A stretch of 64,000 bases of DNA. Source: Ophiura sarsii (taxonomy: Eukaryota > Echinodermata > Ophiuroidea > Amphilepidida > Ophiuridae). Both the position numbers and the translations under genes were made by a program. This document shows, piece by piece, positions 16,186-27,618 of the stretch; the first letter of the stretch is position 1; each line of letters begins with the position of its first letter. The notes beneath the pieces are model-generated. The model was not told the origin of the DNA and searched no databases. It worked only from the letters and a program-made list of their open reading frames with translations. The DNA is taken from assembly GCA_035610835.1 (NCBI GenBank), contig CM069447.1, positions 77,637,982 through 77,701,981 of the forward strand, in the 5' to 3' direction.

Positions 16186-18823
16186 ATCTTCATATACCAT
16201 ACAGACATCGGATTGAAGACTTGATGTATGACAGTTTGGGTTTGGGGTATTCAAGTTTAAGACAGCACTTATGTTTGTTTGTAAATAATACAAAGAATAC
16301 AAATGACTCATTTTAGTGAGTTTATTTTGTTTTATAAATATATTCCTTAAGTGCAGACAAAGAAATAAAGATAACATATTATTAGAAATCCTGGTTTACT
16401 GCTGTATACATAATTGTGGTTGAAATTGTAACACTGTCCTGATAACATTGGGGAGTGTAGGAAATAAATCACAGGGTCTTCAAGAAAGTTCTTATCTCTA
16501 CCATGATGAACCATGTATTAGAAGTCCAGACGACCCCAGCTGTTCATTACTTAATTCAGCACATGTTTGGTACCGTATGTTGCTGGTGTGATAGTCAACA
16601 GATAGTCAATGAAACCCAATCAATGCAGGAAAATATCCATCTTTATTATTTATTTTTCTGTAACATTTGCATGTTTTTGCCATTTTTGCCACTTATTCAT
16701 GTTTAGCCACAAAAAAGGTACATTTTTACCACCAGAGTTAACCAAAATCGACCCCATACCCATCTGAAAGCCAAACTATATGCCCAGATTACTGGGCGAA
16801 AATGAAACTGCAATTACATACATGTGTCAAGTATTAACATTGATATAATTATGCCATTGTAAATCGCGTTATAAAATATATATTGTGTACGTAGAATAGC
16901 GCAGTATAATTATAGGCCAATGACTTGTTTATAAACGTTATGTACAGGCCGTCCCAAAATGATAGTACCCATCAATGCATAAACATCATACTGTTATAAT
17001 ATATAAATCAGTGATGTTAGGTTTGTTCATTTAAACAACAGTGGAATATTTGTTACCTTTCATTAGAATTTTAGATCATAATAATACATAATAATACATG
17101 GACTTATTTAACCCTTGCGATGTAAACAGCCTCAGGGCGCTGTACAGAAAAATCTTAACAACTACAAAAGGGCATATGCTGAAATATACAACGTGTGAGT
17201 CAGAATATTCAGGTCCAGATTTTACAACCAGTTAAAATGTAAAAATTAATATAGTTAATAGGTTGCTATGACATTATTAGCTATAGCCTACATTTTATTT
17301 ATTTTCAAATTGATTATTCGAAAGGGGAGATATGGGCATTTCCCCAAATTATTTGAAATTAAATATGTTATCTGAACTTATTAAATCAAACTTTTCTAAG
17401 GGACCCCTATGTATAACGCGTCATAAGTCAATCAAAGGCGTGTTGATATTCGTAGCATGTATAATAGAAAAATAGTTTTTATTGTATTTGCGGTTGTGCT
17501 TTTGAATAGATCTAGTTCAGAAACATATCCAAACAGGTGCGAGTAACTAAGGATTTTTTGCAAGATGCAATTGGCATTCATCATTATATTTAAAAAAAAC
17601 TAGATCAACATGGTTCGTGGATATTTATTTATTTTATCTCTTTACATAGAGACAAGACGTATTCTGCAAGTCAAACGGAGCTTCTGTTTACGGTGTCCAA
17701 GTGTAAAAAGGATTCCGTCAAAATGTTGCAAACAGGATATCCATACGAAATGTAATGACTATGAAAGTGTTTTGGTCTATCTATCAAATTTTGTTTTTAT
17801 TTATACAATTTCAGCAGTTATACAGTTTGGATCCACCAACTTGAAACATTTTGGATTTCGCGTTTTTCGTAAACATGTTGTAATTCTGGCAGGGAATATG
17901 GCATTGTCTTGAAAACATCACCAAGTATGAACAAGTATGTCTTCTCTTATAAACAACGACGACATTGACCAATTCTTGACAAGAAGAATGTTTCCTCGGT
18001 TTTGAAAACGGGACCTGACTAGTTTGACTCACCATCCCACCAATCAATACAAATATATAATATGCAGACATCAGACTTATTACACTAAAAATGGTTTGAA
18101 ATAAACAAAGGCAAATTTGTCTAATAATCTAACATTTTAAAAATGTTCGTGACGCTTGAGCGATTTCAGGCTGTGTCAGGCTGTGTCAGATAATTTGTTC
18201 TTATTTTACAAGGGTTTAAAATAGCTAATTATGTAGAATTCAGTGACAGCTTAGTGGCTTAGATTACATTTTCGCATTGGTAGAAAAAGTTGGAACTTTC
18301 TTTCAATTGAAGACAACCATAACACATTATTACTTTAAATCACAAAGTAACATATTGTGCACCAATGAACCAATGAACGCATATTATGGTACGAAGCTGT
18401 TAATATTGATGCTGTTAGTGTCAAAATGATTCAAATTGGAACTTATTGACACATGTGCACAAACTGGCACGATCATTGGTGATTGTATTATTTGTATGGA
18501 CAATTTCATATCAAAATATTTGAAGATGTATTTCGGAATCCTGCAACCAACAACTTCAGTAGATATCATTCATGATCTTCGAGTCAAAGGTCGGGGATGG
18601 TTCACTATGGGTCAATGACCTGAACAGGGGTCAACGTTAAGTCATGTTCTGATTTTCTTCGTACTTACTGTATATTATTGTAGTTTGATAAAACAACACA
18701 AACGACCTATACAGGAGTATCGGTCGGGCTTGTTGCATCTAATGTCTTTTGATAATACATGCAGACCCGGCGTGACCAAAGAAATCAACGTTTCTTGGTC
18801 TTTGACAAGAGAAAGATCTAAAC
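16186..18823. other. Non-coding stretch with no recognised gene
   Basis: AT-rich sequence with scattered stops in all frames; the longest frames (60-100 codons) show no domain, codon bias or splice support. No clear repeat arms were found. Confidence 0.45.
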
Positions 18824-19318
18824 ACTTCAAAAGAAGTAAGTTCCCCTTTAGGGTTTCCCTTATATTTTCAAAAATATACATTGGGTTGAAATGGGTTTTC
18901 TGTCAAATTGTTATGAGGTTCATACCAATACTTGACCAAAATTTCAAATCAACAGATTCTGTCATACTTGAGTGAGCTTGTATTGAATGACAGAATGTCC
19001 CATTTCAAAAGTTGTTAACATAATGTTTAGTAGTGTGTGTATCCACCACGTTAGTGTATCAATTGACGACATCGATTTCTCATGAGGCGTGCTACTCGAT
19101 ATGGAAATCCAACTCTTGTTGTACCAGAATTGTAGCAACTTTTGAAATGGGACATTTATACGTGCTCACTCGAGCATGACAGAACCTGCTGATTTGTAAT
19201 GTTGGTCAAGTATTGGTATGAAGCCCATCATCATTTGACTGAAAACCCCATTTCATTCAAATGTATTGTTTTGGAAATATAAGGGAACCCCTAAAGGGGA
19301 ACTTACTTCTTTTGAAGT
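18824..19318. mobile_element. Foldback MITE with ~190-bp arms
   Basis: Outer ends ACTTCAAAAGAAGTAAG and CTTACTTCTTTTGAAGT, then TTCCCCTTTAGGG...CCCTTATATTT, are mirrored at both sides. The matched arms run about 18824-19013 and 19128-19318. No transposase. Confidence 0.8.
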
Positions 19319-19659
19319 ATTTAGTTCGCTTTGTATTTCAATTAACTCTAAACAAATCTCTTAAATTATCTTAAATACTAAGAACACGCGTACACTCAAT
19401 GAGATGGTTTGCTATCACAGTGGTTTTCTATATTGGAATAAACATCGGTTAATACATTTTGAAAAGCTTTTCTTTTGAATAAATTGAAATAATTAGAAGT
19501 ATCGTTCAATAGTAATGTAAACCGATACTGCAAAAGTAAATTCGTACCAGGATTGAGCAATACTGGCAACGTTTATGTTCCAGTATTGAACGATACTGGT
19601 TCTGGGACTTACTGTACACTTTTTTCCACACACTGTATCAAGGTATTATGACCTTTATT

Positions 19660-22000
19660 AATAAAGTCTCCGGGTATTGGGCGCTATACGTGACGCGAAA
19701 CGCGAAAGGAGGAGATGTGAGCGCCGATTAGTAAAATCTGGTCTTCAAGTTCACAAGGAGATCTATCAACATAGCTGTCAAAAGTATAAAAATCTTCTTG
19801 AAGCTGCAAAATCTGACTATCATAGATCCAAACTTGTTGGTTGTGACCCTCGCCAGTTATTTCGCGTGGTTGATCAAATGTGGTTCGTCCGGCTCGCTTC
19901 CAACTCGTGATGACCCTGAAGATCTAGCAAATGAGTTCGCCACGTTCTTTCGAGACAAGATTCGACGTGTTATGGACAAACTTGACGATATCCCTTCGTC
20001 CCAAGCAGGAGTTTCCGTATCTAATTCAGAACCATCTTCGTGCTTCAATGCTTTCTGTGAAATGTCAGATGAATCGATTCGCAAGATCATAATGAAATCC
20101 CCAACTTCTACTTGCTCACTTGATCCCATTCCAACGGAGCTTCTTAAGTCCTGCGTAGATGAGCTGTTACCATCAATCACACGGATTGTTAACCAATCTC
20201 TTCATTCTGGCATCTTTCCTTCATCATATAAGATGGCTCAAGTCACACCGTTGATAAAGAAGCCTGGTGCTGACGCTGAAGAATTGAGCAATTTTAGACC
20301 TATCTCCAACTTGAAATTTATTTCCAAAGTTGTTGAGTGTGCCGCTGCCAGTCAGCTTCAGGACTATATGACAGAAAACAACATGTATGGAAAGGTGCAG
20401 TCCGCTTATCACAAGTCTCACAGCACTGAATCTGCGCTATTACGTGTTCATAATGATATCTTGCGTGCAGTTGATCAGCGAAATGATGTTGTGCTGGTAT
20501 TGTTAGATCTTTCCGCCGCGTTTGATACCGTGAATCATCGTATTCTGCTCCAGAGACTCAGTGAACGCTATGGTATCAATGGAAACGCACTTAGCTGGTT
20601 CCGCAGCTATTTATCTGACCGGAAACAGTTGGTAAACATCAGCGGGAAAAAATCTGACATTCATGGTTTGGACTGCGGTGTGCCGCAAGGATCCGTATGC
20701 GGACCTTTAATTTTTACGTTATACACTGCCCCTCTGGAAGATGTAATTGCGAATCATGGTGTTGAGAAAATGATTTATGCAGACGATACTCAGCTGTACT
20801 TGACCCTGCGACCTTCCGACAAATCTGAGCAGCTCCAACGTCTTGAGAGTTGTGTCCGTGATGTCAAGGCTTGGACAACCTCAAATAGACTTCTGCTTAA
20901 CGACTCCAAGACAGAAGTTGTTCAGTTTTCTTCTAAGTATTTGAGCGCTCGTGACCCTTTAACCTCTTTTACTGTCGGGATGTCGCAGGTTCAACCTGCT
21001 CATGAAGTGCGTAATCTCGGTGTTGTAATGGACAGTCATTTCAATCTTACAACTCACATCAGCAACATATGCCGTTCTGCTTGTTTTGCCATTTATAAGA
21101 TTCGGAAATACATTGACAGACAAACTGCTGAGCGATTAGTGCACGGCTTTTGTTACTTCGCGCCTGGATGCCAACAACAGCCTCCTCTATGGTCTTCCAA
21201 GGAATCAGATCGCAAAACTTCAGCGGGTCCAAAATTGTGCTGCTAGATTGGTTATGCGAGTGAGAGCTGGAGAGAGTATCAGTGCTGTGCGACGTGATAA
21301 ATTACACTGGCTCTCTATAAATGATCGTATAGCATTCAAAATCCTCCTCATCACTTATAAATCCCTCAACAATCTGGCCCCAGTGTATATATCTGATCTA
21401 CTGATTAACTACACTCCTGGGCGTGCACTTCGCTCAACTTCGCAGTTTCTTCTGGCTCCTCCATCTTATCGCGAGGTGTCAACCATTCATTATGGCAGAA
21501 GGGCGTTTAGTGTGGTTGCTCCAAAACTATGGAACACCATTCCTCTCGTGATTAGAAATGCCAAGTCTCTTGCCGAATTCAAACGCTTGTTAAAAACATA
21601 CATGTTTAAACATCCTACAGATTAGTGCAATATTGGTTTCTCATGTTCAGTTACTGCTTGACAAGTGCATATTGTTGACACCTCGCGATGTGATGACTTT
21701 TTAAATGTGATGACTTTTTAAATACTATAAATGATGTCTTTTAAATATGTTGTGCCTTTTAATTTTTATCTGTATTCTACCGGATTCATTGCCGGATTTT
21801 CCATATTATGACCAGTTGCTGGTTCACTGGATTTTTACTGGCTTGTGGTTCAATGTCTGTAGTTTTAAGTTTTATAACATATTTTGTGGAAAATTGTGTA
21901 TTTTTATCATGTAATTACCTATTGTATTTATATTGTAAAGCGCTTGGAGATCTTACGTATCAAGCGCTTGAATAAATGCTGTGTATTATTATTATTATTA
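19660..22000 (+). pseudogene. Frameshifted CR1/L2-like LINE reverse transcriptase
   Basis: Three plus-strand frame segments join into one LINE RT: RDAKRERRRCERR (from 19677), the main body 19880-21150 and a C-terminal part to TAG at 21623. Motifs are NFRPISNLKFISKVVE, LLDLSAAFDTVNH (motif A), GVPQGSVCGPLIF (motif B) and MIYADDTQLYL (YADD). Frameshifts lie near 19870-19880 and 21145-21155. The C-terminal GRRAFSVVAPKLWNTIP block is typical of CR1/L2-type elements. The 3' end is a TTGGAGATC...CAAGCGCTTGAATAAATG tail and an (ATT)n run. The upstream endonuclease is missing. It is inactive. Confidence 0.88.
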
Positions 22001-22104
22001 TAACAAGTGCTTGTTTGTTATTATTATTATTATTATTATTACATTAATGTATAGTAGGCCAGTGGCAACCTACGTGTTCAGTGGAAGCGGCAAGCCATCT
22101 GAAC

Positions 22105-22123
22105 GGCTCTTTTCAGAGCCACC
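22105..22123 (+). promoter_or_regulatory. Orphan histone-type mRNA 3' stem-loop
   Basis: GGCTCTTTTCAGAGCCACC matches the metazoan histone 3' processing signal exactly: 6-bp stem, 4-nt TTTC loop and ACC flank. About 20 bp downstream is a purine-rich TAGGAAAGGG that could be a histone downstream element. No intact histone gene precedes it. The sequence ACCTACGTGTTCAGTGGA just upstream is faintly like a histone H4 C-terminus. A relic of a histone gene or a captured signal is likely. Confidence 0.6.
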
Positions 22124-22239
22124 AATTCTTTCACAAGTAGGAAAGGGCACCTACTCTCAACTCATTGGGCAAGGGGCAGCCCAAATAATGATAACAAGAG
22201 AATTGGCAATCTCTATGTTTTGTTTAATATTATAATAAT

Positions 22240-22372
22240 TTGGTCCTGAAGAAGTCAGAGCTAATCCTGACGAAAGCTTGACAGATTAAAACGCGTCCGA
22301 CGGCGAACCCGGTAAAACGTTTAACTTATATTATGAATACCCGTCGTAAAAGCCTATCTCACAATTATTATT
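22240..22372 (+). mobile_element. Penelope-like 3' tail with hammerhead-like core
   Basis: CTGAAGAAGTCAG..CTGACGAAA (22255-22281) has the hammerhead ribozyme core order CUGANGA, stem II (GUCAG/CUGAC), GAAA. It is followed by CGTCCGACGGCGAACCCG, TTATATTATGAATACCCGTC and GTAAAAGCCTATCTCACAAT. The same tail appears reversed at 38234-38315 and in part at 42648-42685. Hammerhead motifs are known in Penelope-like elements. Helix I and the cleavage site are not proven here. Confidence 0.5.
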
Positions 22373-22439
22373 ATTATTAGGTATTTACCTTGCATGTACA
22401 CGAACTATGGCTCTCGTACATGAAGCTAACACCACAATA

Positions 22440-23105
22440 CATGTATTTACTGTACACCTATACTGTATAATATTTGACATTATAATGTCGTAACACCACA
22501 AGTCTACAATATATACAATACACTATTACACCTATACTGTATAATCACTATTCGACATTATACTGTCGTAACACCACAATATATAAAATACACTATTAAA
22601 CCTATATTGTATTATAATCACTATTCTACAATACAATGTCGTAACACCACAATATTTACAATACACTAATAAACCTGCATTGTATAATCAATATTCGACA
22701 TTATACTGTATACTGTCGTAACACCGCACTATATACAATACACTATTAAACCTATATTGTATAATCAATATTTGACATTATACTGTCGTAACACCACTAT
22801 ATTTACAATACACTATTAAACACTATTAAACCTATATTGTGTTATAATCACTATTCTACATTATACTGTCGTAACACCGCACTATATACAATACACTATT
22901 AAACCTATATTGTATAATCAATATTCGACATTATACTGTCGTAACACCACCATTTTTGCAATACACTATTAAACCTATACTGTTTAATCACTATTCTACA
23001 CTATATTGTCGTAACACCTCACTCTATACAATACACTATTAAACCTATACTGCATAATCACTATTCTACATTATACTGTCGTAACACCCCAATATATACA
23101 ATGCC
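22440..23105. repeat. Nine-copy tandem repeat of 70-83 bp
   Basis: Units share CAATACACTATTAAACCTAT, ATTGTATAATCA, TTCGACATTATACTGTCGTA and ACACC. GTCGTAACACC occurs at 22487, 22565, 22639, 22715, 22785, 22868, 22938, 23008 and 23078; the last repeats settle at 70 bp. Non-coding minisatellite. Confidence 0.85.
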
Positions 23106-23284
23106 CTACATATCAGAACCATACTATACAATCAATGCTCTATAATTATTGTGATGTCATATAATATTTATACATGTTAAATAGCAATATTGTGAGTCAA
23201 ATACAACATATTGACACATATATTATTTGCATCAGTAATACGGACTTGTTGCGCAGTGCTTCCTTACCCTTCACCGCAATGACC

Positions 23285-23443
23285 TTCGAAATAGAATGGG
23301 CACTGACATTGCACTGACGATTGCAATGACATTGAATAATGCCTTGAGATGTAACCGGATTAGTGCAGTCATTGCAATGTCATTGCAATGATATTGCAAT
23401 GACATTGCAATGAAGTGCGTTGACATTGTCCATTCTATTTCGA
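23285..23443. repeat. Inverted repeat enclosing ATTGCAATGAC tandem words
   Basis: TCGAAATAGAATGG at 23286 is mirrored by CCATTCTATTTCGA at 23430. The interior is built from repeated CATTGCAATG palindromes. No coding sequence. Confidence 0.75.
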
Positions 23444-24670
23444 GCTGTACTGTATACCATGAGATATACCAGAAAAGTGAAGGTAGCTAACGGGAATAGA
23501 TACCCTGGCACAGTTCCTAACCATATTAAACCCTTATCATGAGCAGTCAGCGTATGTTGTCATAGTTATCAACTATACTATGTAATTAGTCACCTTCAGG
23601 GAAATAATAAAATACAACTAAAGATTAATTGCTCACATTTAAGTAGATAATGGCTTTCATGAATCTAAATTGTTCATATAAATGGTTACCTTTTGTATGC
23701 CATAGTAATTCTTATACATGTATGCAACAGCGTTAACTCGTTGTTTCAAAAGGTTTATATGGTCAAATGTATAAATATGAAAGTGAATACGAAAACAGAA
23801 ATGAAACTCAACATAACGTTAATGTGGTTATCAAAAAGCTAGAATGGCCACACAAACCAAATGGCCAAATGTAATATGAAAGCAAATACGAAAATAGAAA
23901 ATAATCTCAACATAACGTTAATATGGTTAATTATGGTCACTGAAAATTGAACACAATTCTGTTACTTTTCTTGGTTTCTAAGTAATCACAATCAGTTTAT
24001 TTAGTGCTTTGGCTTCTAAATAGCTATACCTTTTTCACGGCCATGGAAATATTTACTAGGTCTAAATTTGTTTTGTCTAGCCTCTTAACTTATCATTCAC
24101 ACAGGAAAACATTGTGTATTACCTTTAAGTAACGTAAGGCTAATATACTTGGTGTCAAATATCATATGTTAGCCGTATGTTAGCCTATTTAACTAGTTGA
24201 CAGCCATTTAGGATATTAATACTGGCTTGTAATATTCTGTGAAGTCATGATACAAAAAAGTACCAACCAAACATTATTCAAAAGTGATCAATTCTGTCTC
24301 AACGGGAATCCTTATTTTAGCCTTTCTAGGCAATATTGTGGAATTAATGCTGAATGTTATGTCAGCCATTTTGGATATTGTTACAGGCTCATACCTTTTT
24401 TTGAAGCCATATCAACAAGTACCAACCATTAATGATTCGAAAGTGATCAATTCAGCCCCAACATGAAGCCATTTTAAGCATTTATAGGTAATATGATGGT
24501 ATTTTGGTGGCCATTTTGAAAACGCCCTCCAACGGAACAACTGCCAGGGTACAACTATTGTCCACCCTGATCTTTATTGGTACGTCTGATAGTCTGGTTC
24601 ATTGCTGTTATACCCGATGGTATATTTCATGCACAGGGACCCCTCTCCGACATCGGACTACGTAGCATTA
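23444..24670. other. Non-coding stretch with two diverged tandem duplications
   Basis: No gene seen. About 105 bp (CAACATAACGTTAAT motif) is repeated around 23770-23960. About 155 bp (AAGTACCAACCA...AAGTGATCAATTC) is repeated around 24200-24475. Confidence 0.5.
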
Positions 24671-25268
24671 CAGGGTGTCTCAAAAAAGGTACCATGAGTT
24701 AGACAATTATTAAAAATACATCCCAAGTGTTGTAAGCCCTATCCTCTATCAAATACACTTCATCCCAATGAATTTCACCACCTAACAACCGAGATATGAT
24801 CAATTCTGTAACAAGAATGCGAATCCCACTTTGGACCACTTTTGAATAAGATAATGGCTTTCAACTGAAAAACAAAAATACTGACCTGATGATTCCGATG
24901 ATGATTTTATGATATGTCAATGTATTGTTTAAAATACCGTCTAAATTTCAAATATTTTATGGTATATCATGGATAATATGGATGAAAATATGTTTTTTTG
25001 TTCAAATTCAACTGTTATTGATGATTTTATTGATTATTTTCAATTACACACTTTATGACAAAAAGTGGCCAAAGGTGAATTTGAACATGCTCGAGTAGAT
25101 CGGTTAAACGAAAGCTCCAAAATGGATGGAAACTTTTATGAAACTCTTATGGCATATGAAAGATTGCTGAACGTGATTACTAGTACAGTATTTCGCAAAC
25201 AATGTTTATATTTTTCATGGCTAAAAACAAATCATGTTTCACATGGGGCACTTTTTTGAGACACCCTG
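24671..25268. mobile_element. Mariner/Tc1-type MITE with TA target duplication
   Basis: Ends CAGGGTGTCTCAAAAAA and TTTTTTGAGACACCCTG are perfect 17-bp inverted repeats flanked by TA on both sides. At 598 bp with no transposase frame it is non-autonomous. Confidence 0.85.
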
Positions 25269-25802
25269 TATGTTGAGACATGCTTCCATTCTGATACAGA
25301 TACAAATGACATAAAATGTACAGCTTTACTATTTTACATCTGCATGAGTAAAAAAATCCGATTATATCGTTCTCATCATATCCAATATACAAACAAGGAC
25401 CCCTTCAATAGTGTCAGTGGGTCTTCTATGAGTAAAGTAAGATATACATAACGTTGTCTAGATAATAACTATGCCAAGTCAATGTGATGACCAAAAAACA
25501 CACCACAGGAAATGAAGTGCTTTGGTTAAAGTTGAACAATAAAGTATGTCGTTTTACTTAATACGACATATTTAAGTATTTCTAGTATAATTATGTACGT
25601 CACAGATTGGCGTTTTTTCTTCCTTATATTCGTTGGTTTGAACTTAAACAATTGTGACGTGTTCTACCGAGACCAGACGGAATATTGGGCAGAGCTCCAA
25701 ACTGAGAATTGGGGGTGATTTTTGGGAATATTAGTTTCTTGTAAATAATTAATCTTCAGAGTGTTTATAACATTATTGTGAAAGTTTCAGATTTTTTTCT
25801 TT
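25269..25802. other. Non-coding stretch, nothing recognised
   Basis: AT-rich sequence between two MITEs without coding support or clear repeats. Confidence 0.4.
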
Positions 25803-26157
25803 TTAAAGGTAGATGACCCGATCACATTTTCAAAACACAGATTTTTCTCAAACATATGGAGATTTTCATATCATATGAAACATCATATTTTGCTGATTAA
25901 CATACTGACATGTGACGGTCCAAATCAGTATGATTACGAAGAAATCGGTGAAATAACATCGAATTACCGCGAAAAGTGGTTAACCACCAATATAGTTTGT
26001 GTACAACTCAATGGGCACATTTCACGGCATCTTGTGCGTCTAAAATAAGAACCATATAGAGTTATGCAACTCAAACTTTGGAATACGATTTTTTTGAGGA
26101 TGACCTTTCATGTCGAATAGAAAACTTCAAGTTGAAAATCGGAACATCTACCTTTAA
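25803..26157. mobile_element. 355-bp MITE, copy 1 of a dispersed pair
   Basis: Begins TTAAAGGTAGATGACCCGAT and ends GGAACATCTACCTTTAA: a short 13-bp inverted repeat including TTAA at both ends. It is ~85-88% identical to 35192-35543. No coding capacity. Confidence 0.85.
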
Positions 26158-26819
26158 GCACATTGTAAGTACATTGTAAGTACATTATAAGCACATCTTT
26201 AAAGGACGATATCTCAGTTTGGAGTTTTCATAAACACGAACTTGAAAATTATTTAACTCCGCTTTGGGAAGTCCGATTAAAAAATATACCATTGTAAAGC
26301 TGAAGATCTCTACTTAATACAACAATACGTATAAGTGTGTGAATAAATACGGTATACCTAGCTGAAACAGTTGAAAAATATATTTCATCAATTTTGTTTC
26401 GTTTTTGTTATCATTATTATACAGAAATATGGGCGTCACAGTGTAGAAAACAAATGGCAATACCGGCAGAATAGACTAATAAACAATTACTAACTCAATT
26501 TTGATATCTTGCCCAATTTTGTCTGGTTTCGGTAGAACAGGTCACAATTAAACACAAAATAAATGTTCATTGATGTATCACAAAATAGTTCTCGATTATC
26601 TTATTTTAATATTAAAAAAACCTTGCCCTACCAATTAATCCTAGACAACTTGTATATATTTTACAAAAGGCGTATTCTGGGTAAATATTTAAATATTATC
26701 ATATGTAAACAAGCTCTGCGCAAAATTAAGATCGAGGAGACGCCTTCAAAAACCTCCAAATTAGCCCAACTCCATGAGCTTTCGGGGCTCTGCACATTGG
26801 ACCCCGCAAGAGCTATAAA
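26158..26819. other. Non-coding stretch, nothing recognised
   Basis: Contains a short GTACATTGTAA triplet repeat (26160-26190) but no gene. Confidence 0.4.
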
Positions 26820-27215
26820 GTATGAGTGGCCATAGTATAAACAAATACGTGTAATGTTAGTCGTCTAAGGCTACAAGTAGTACGCGTAAGGTAATACGTA
26901 GTACGTGTACGGGTAGAACGTGTAACGTTAGACGTCTCAGATGTATATTAGACGCCTAAGATAATATTCTCGCTTTGTTCTGTTAACAATTGTGACACTT
27001 TGAATTTAATATTTGCAAACAAGTGTTAAACAAAGAAACCCGGGGGAGTGGAGGGTGGGGGGGGGGGGGGGGGGGGGGGATGGACAAACAAGAACAAAAC
27101 CATATTGGAAGCTTATGCTATTTACGGAATAAACCCTATTTGTAAACTGTATAAACAGATGTTATCTTAGACGACTAACCTTACGCGTATTTGTTTATAC
27201 TATGGCCACTCATAC
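26820..27215. repeat. Foldback unit with 49-bp arms
   Basis: GTATGAGTGGCCATAGTATA, AACAAATACG and TTAGTCGTCTAAG (26820-26868) are mirrored at 27166-27215 with about three mismatches. The interior holds repeated TACGTGTA/TTAGACGTCT words and a 23-G tract at 27057-27079. Likely a small non-autonomous element. Confidence 0.8.
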
Positions 27216-27520
27216 AAAGGTGGGTCCCTGGACCCCACTCGTGAGGAGTTTTGCCCACCGGTGTAAAAAATCCTAGATACACCCTGTATGTATATCCAAG
27301 GTGGTCCATTGTCATTTTCTGAAGCGTATCAGTCAAGCATAGTGTACATTCCAATGTGTGTAACATTCTGAACACTGGACGTCAATTATCTAGATCATTA
27401 GAAGGAATCAAAACCTACTTCATGATCAATTTGACGCCATCTTGGTCTGATTCCTTTAGCGATCGATATCATCATTTGAATGCATGTGCATGGCCGAGAA
27501 GATTTATATTGCGATCCAGT
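27216..27520. other. Region downstream of the ROCO gene
   Basis: Would contain the 3' untranslated region of the minus-strand gene. An AATAAA overlaps the stop codon; no other clear poly(A) signal was fixed. Confidence 0.4.
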
Positions 27521-27618
27521 TTATTGTTTGTTCATCTGATCGGCGTCTTTCTGCTGTGGATCAAATGTTGCATATCCTGAAAACAGGCCAGACAGATTCC
27601 CCTGTACTTCTTCATACT
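27521..27618 (-). CDS. ROCO exon 13: C-terminus
   Basis: Acceptor TGTATTACAG; 98 nt to TAA at 27521-27523. It encodes a 32-residue polar tail (after EYEEVQGNLSGLFSG) ending DADQMNKQ. The phase matches exon 12. Confidence 0.75.

Noticed and set aside
17610..17912. 100-codon plus-strand ORF
   Set aside because: No domain, no splice support, and an equally long frame on the opposite strand; treated as chance.
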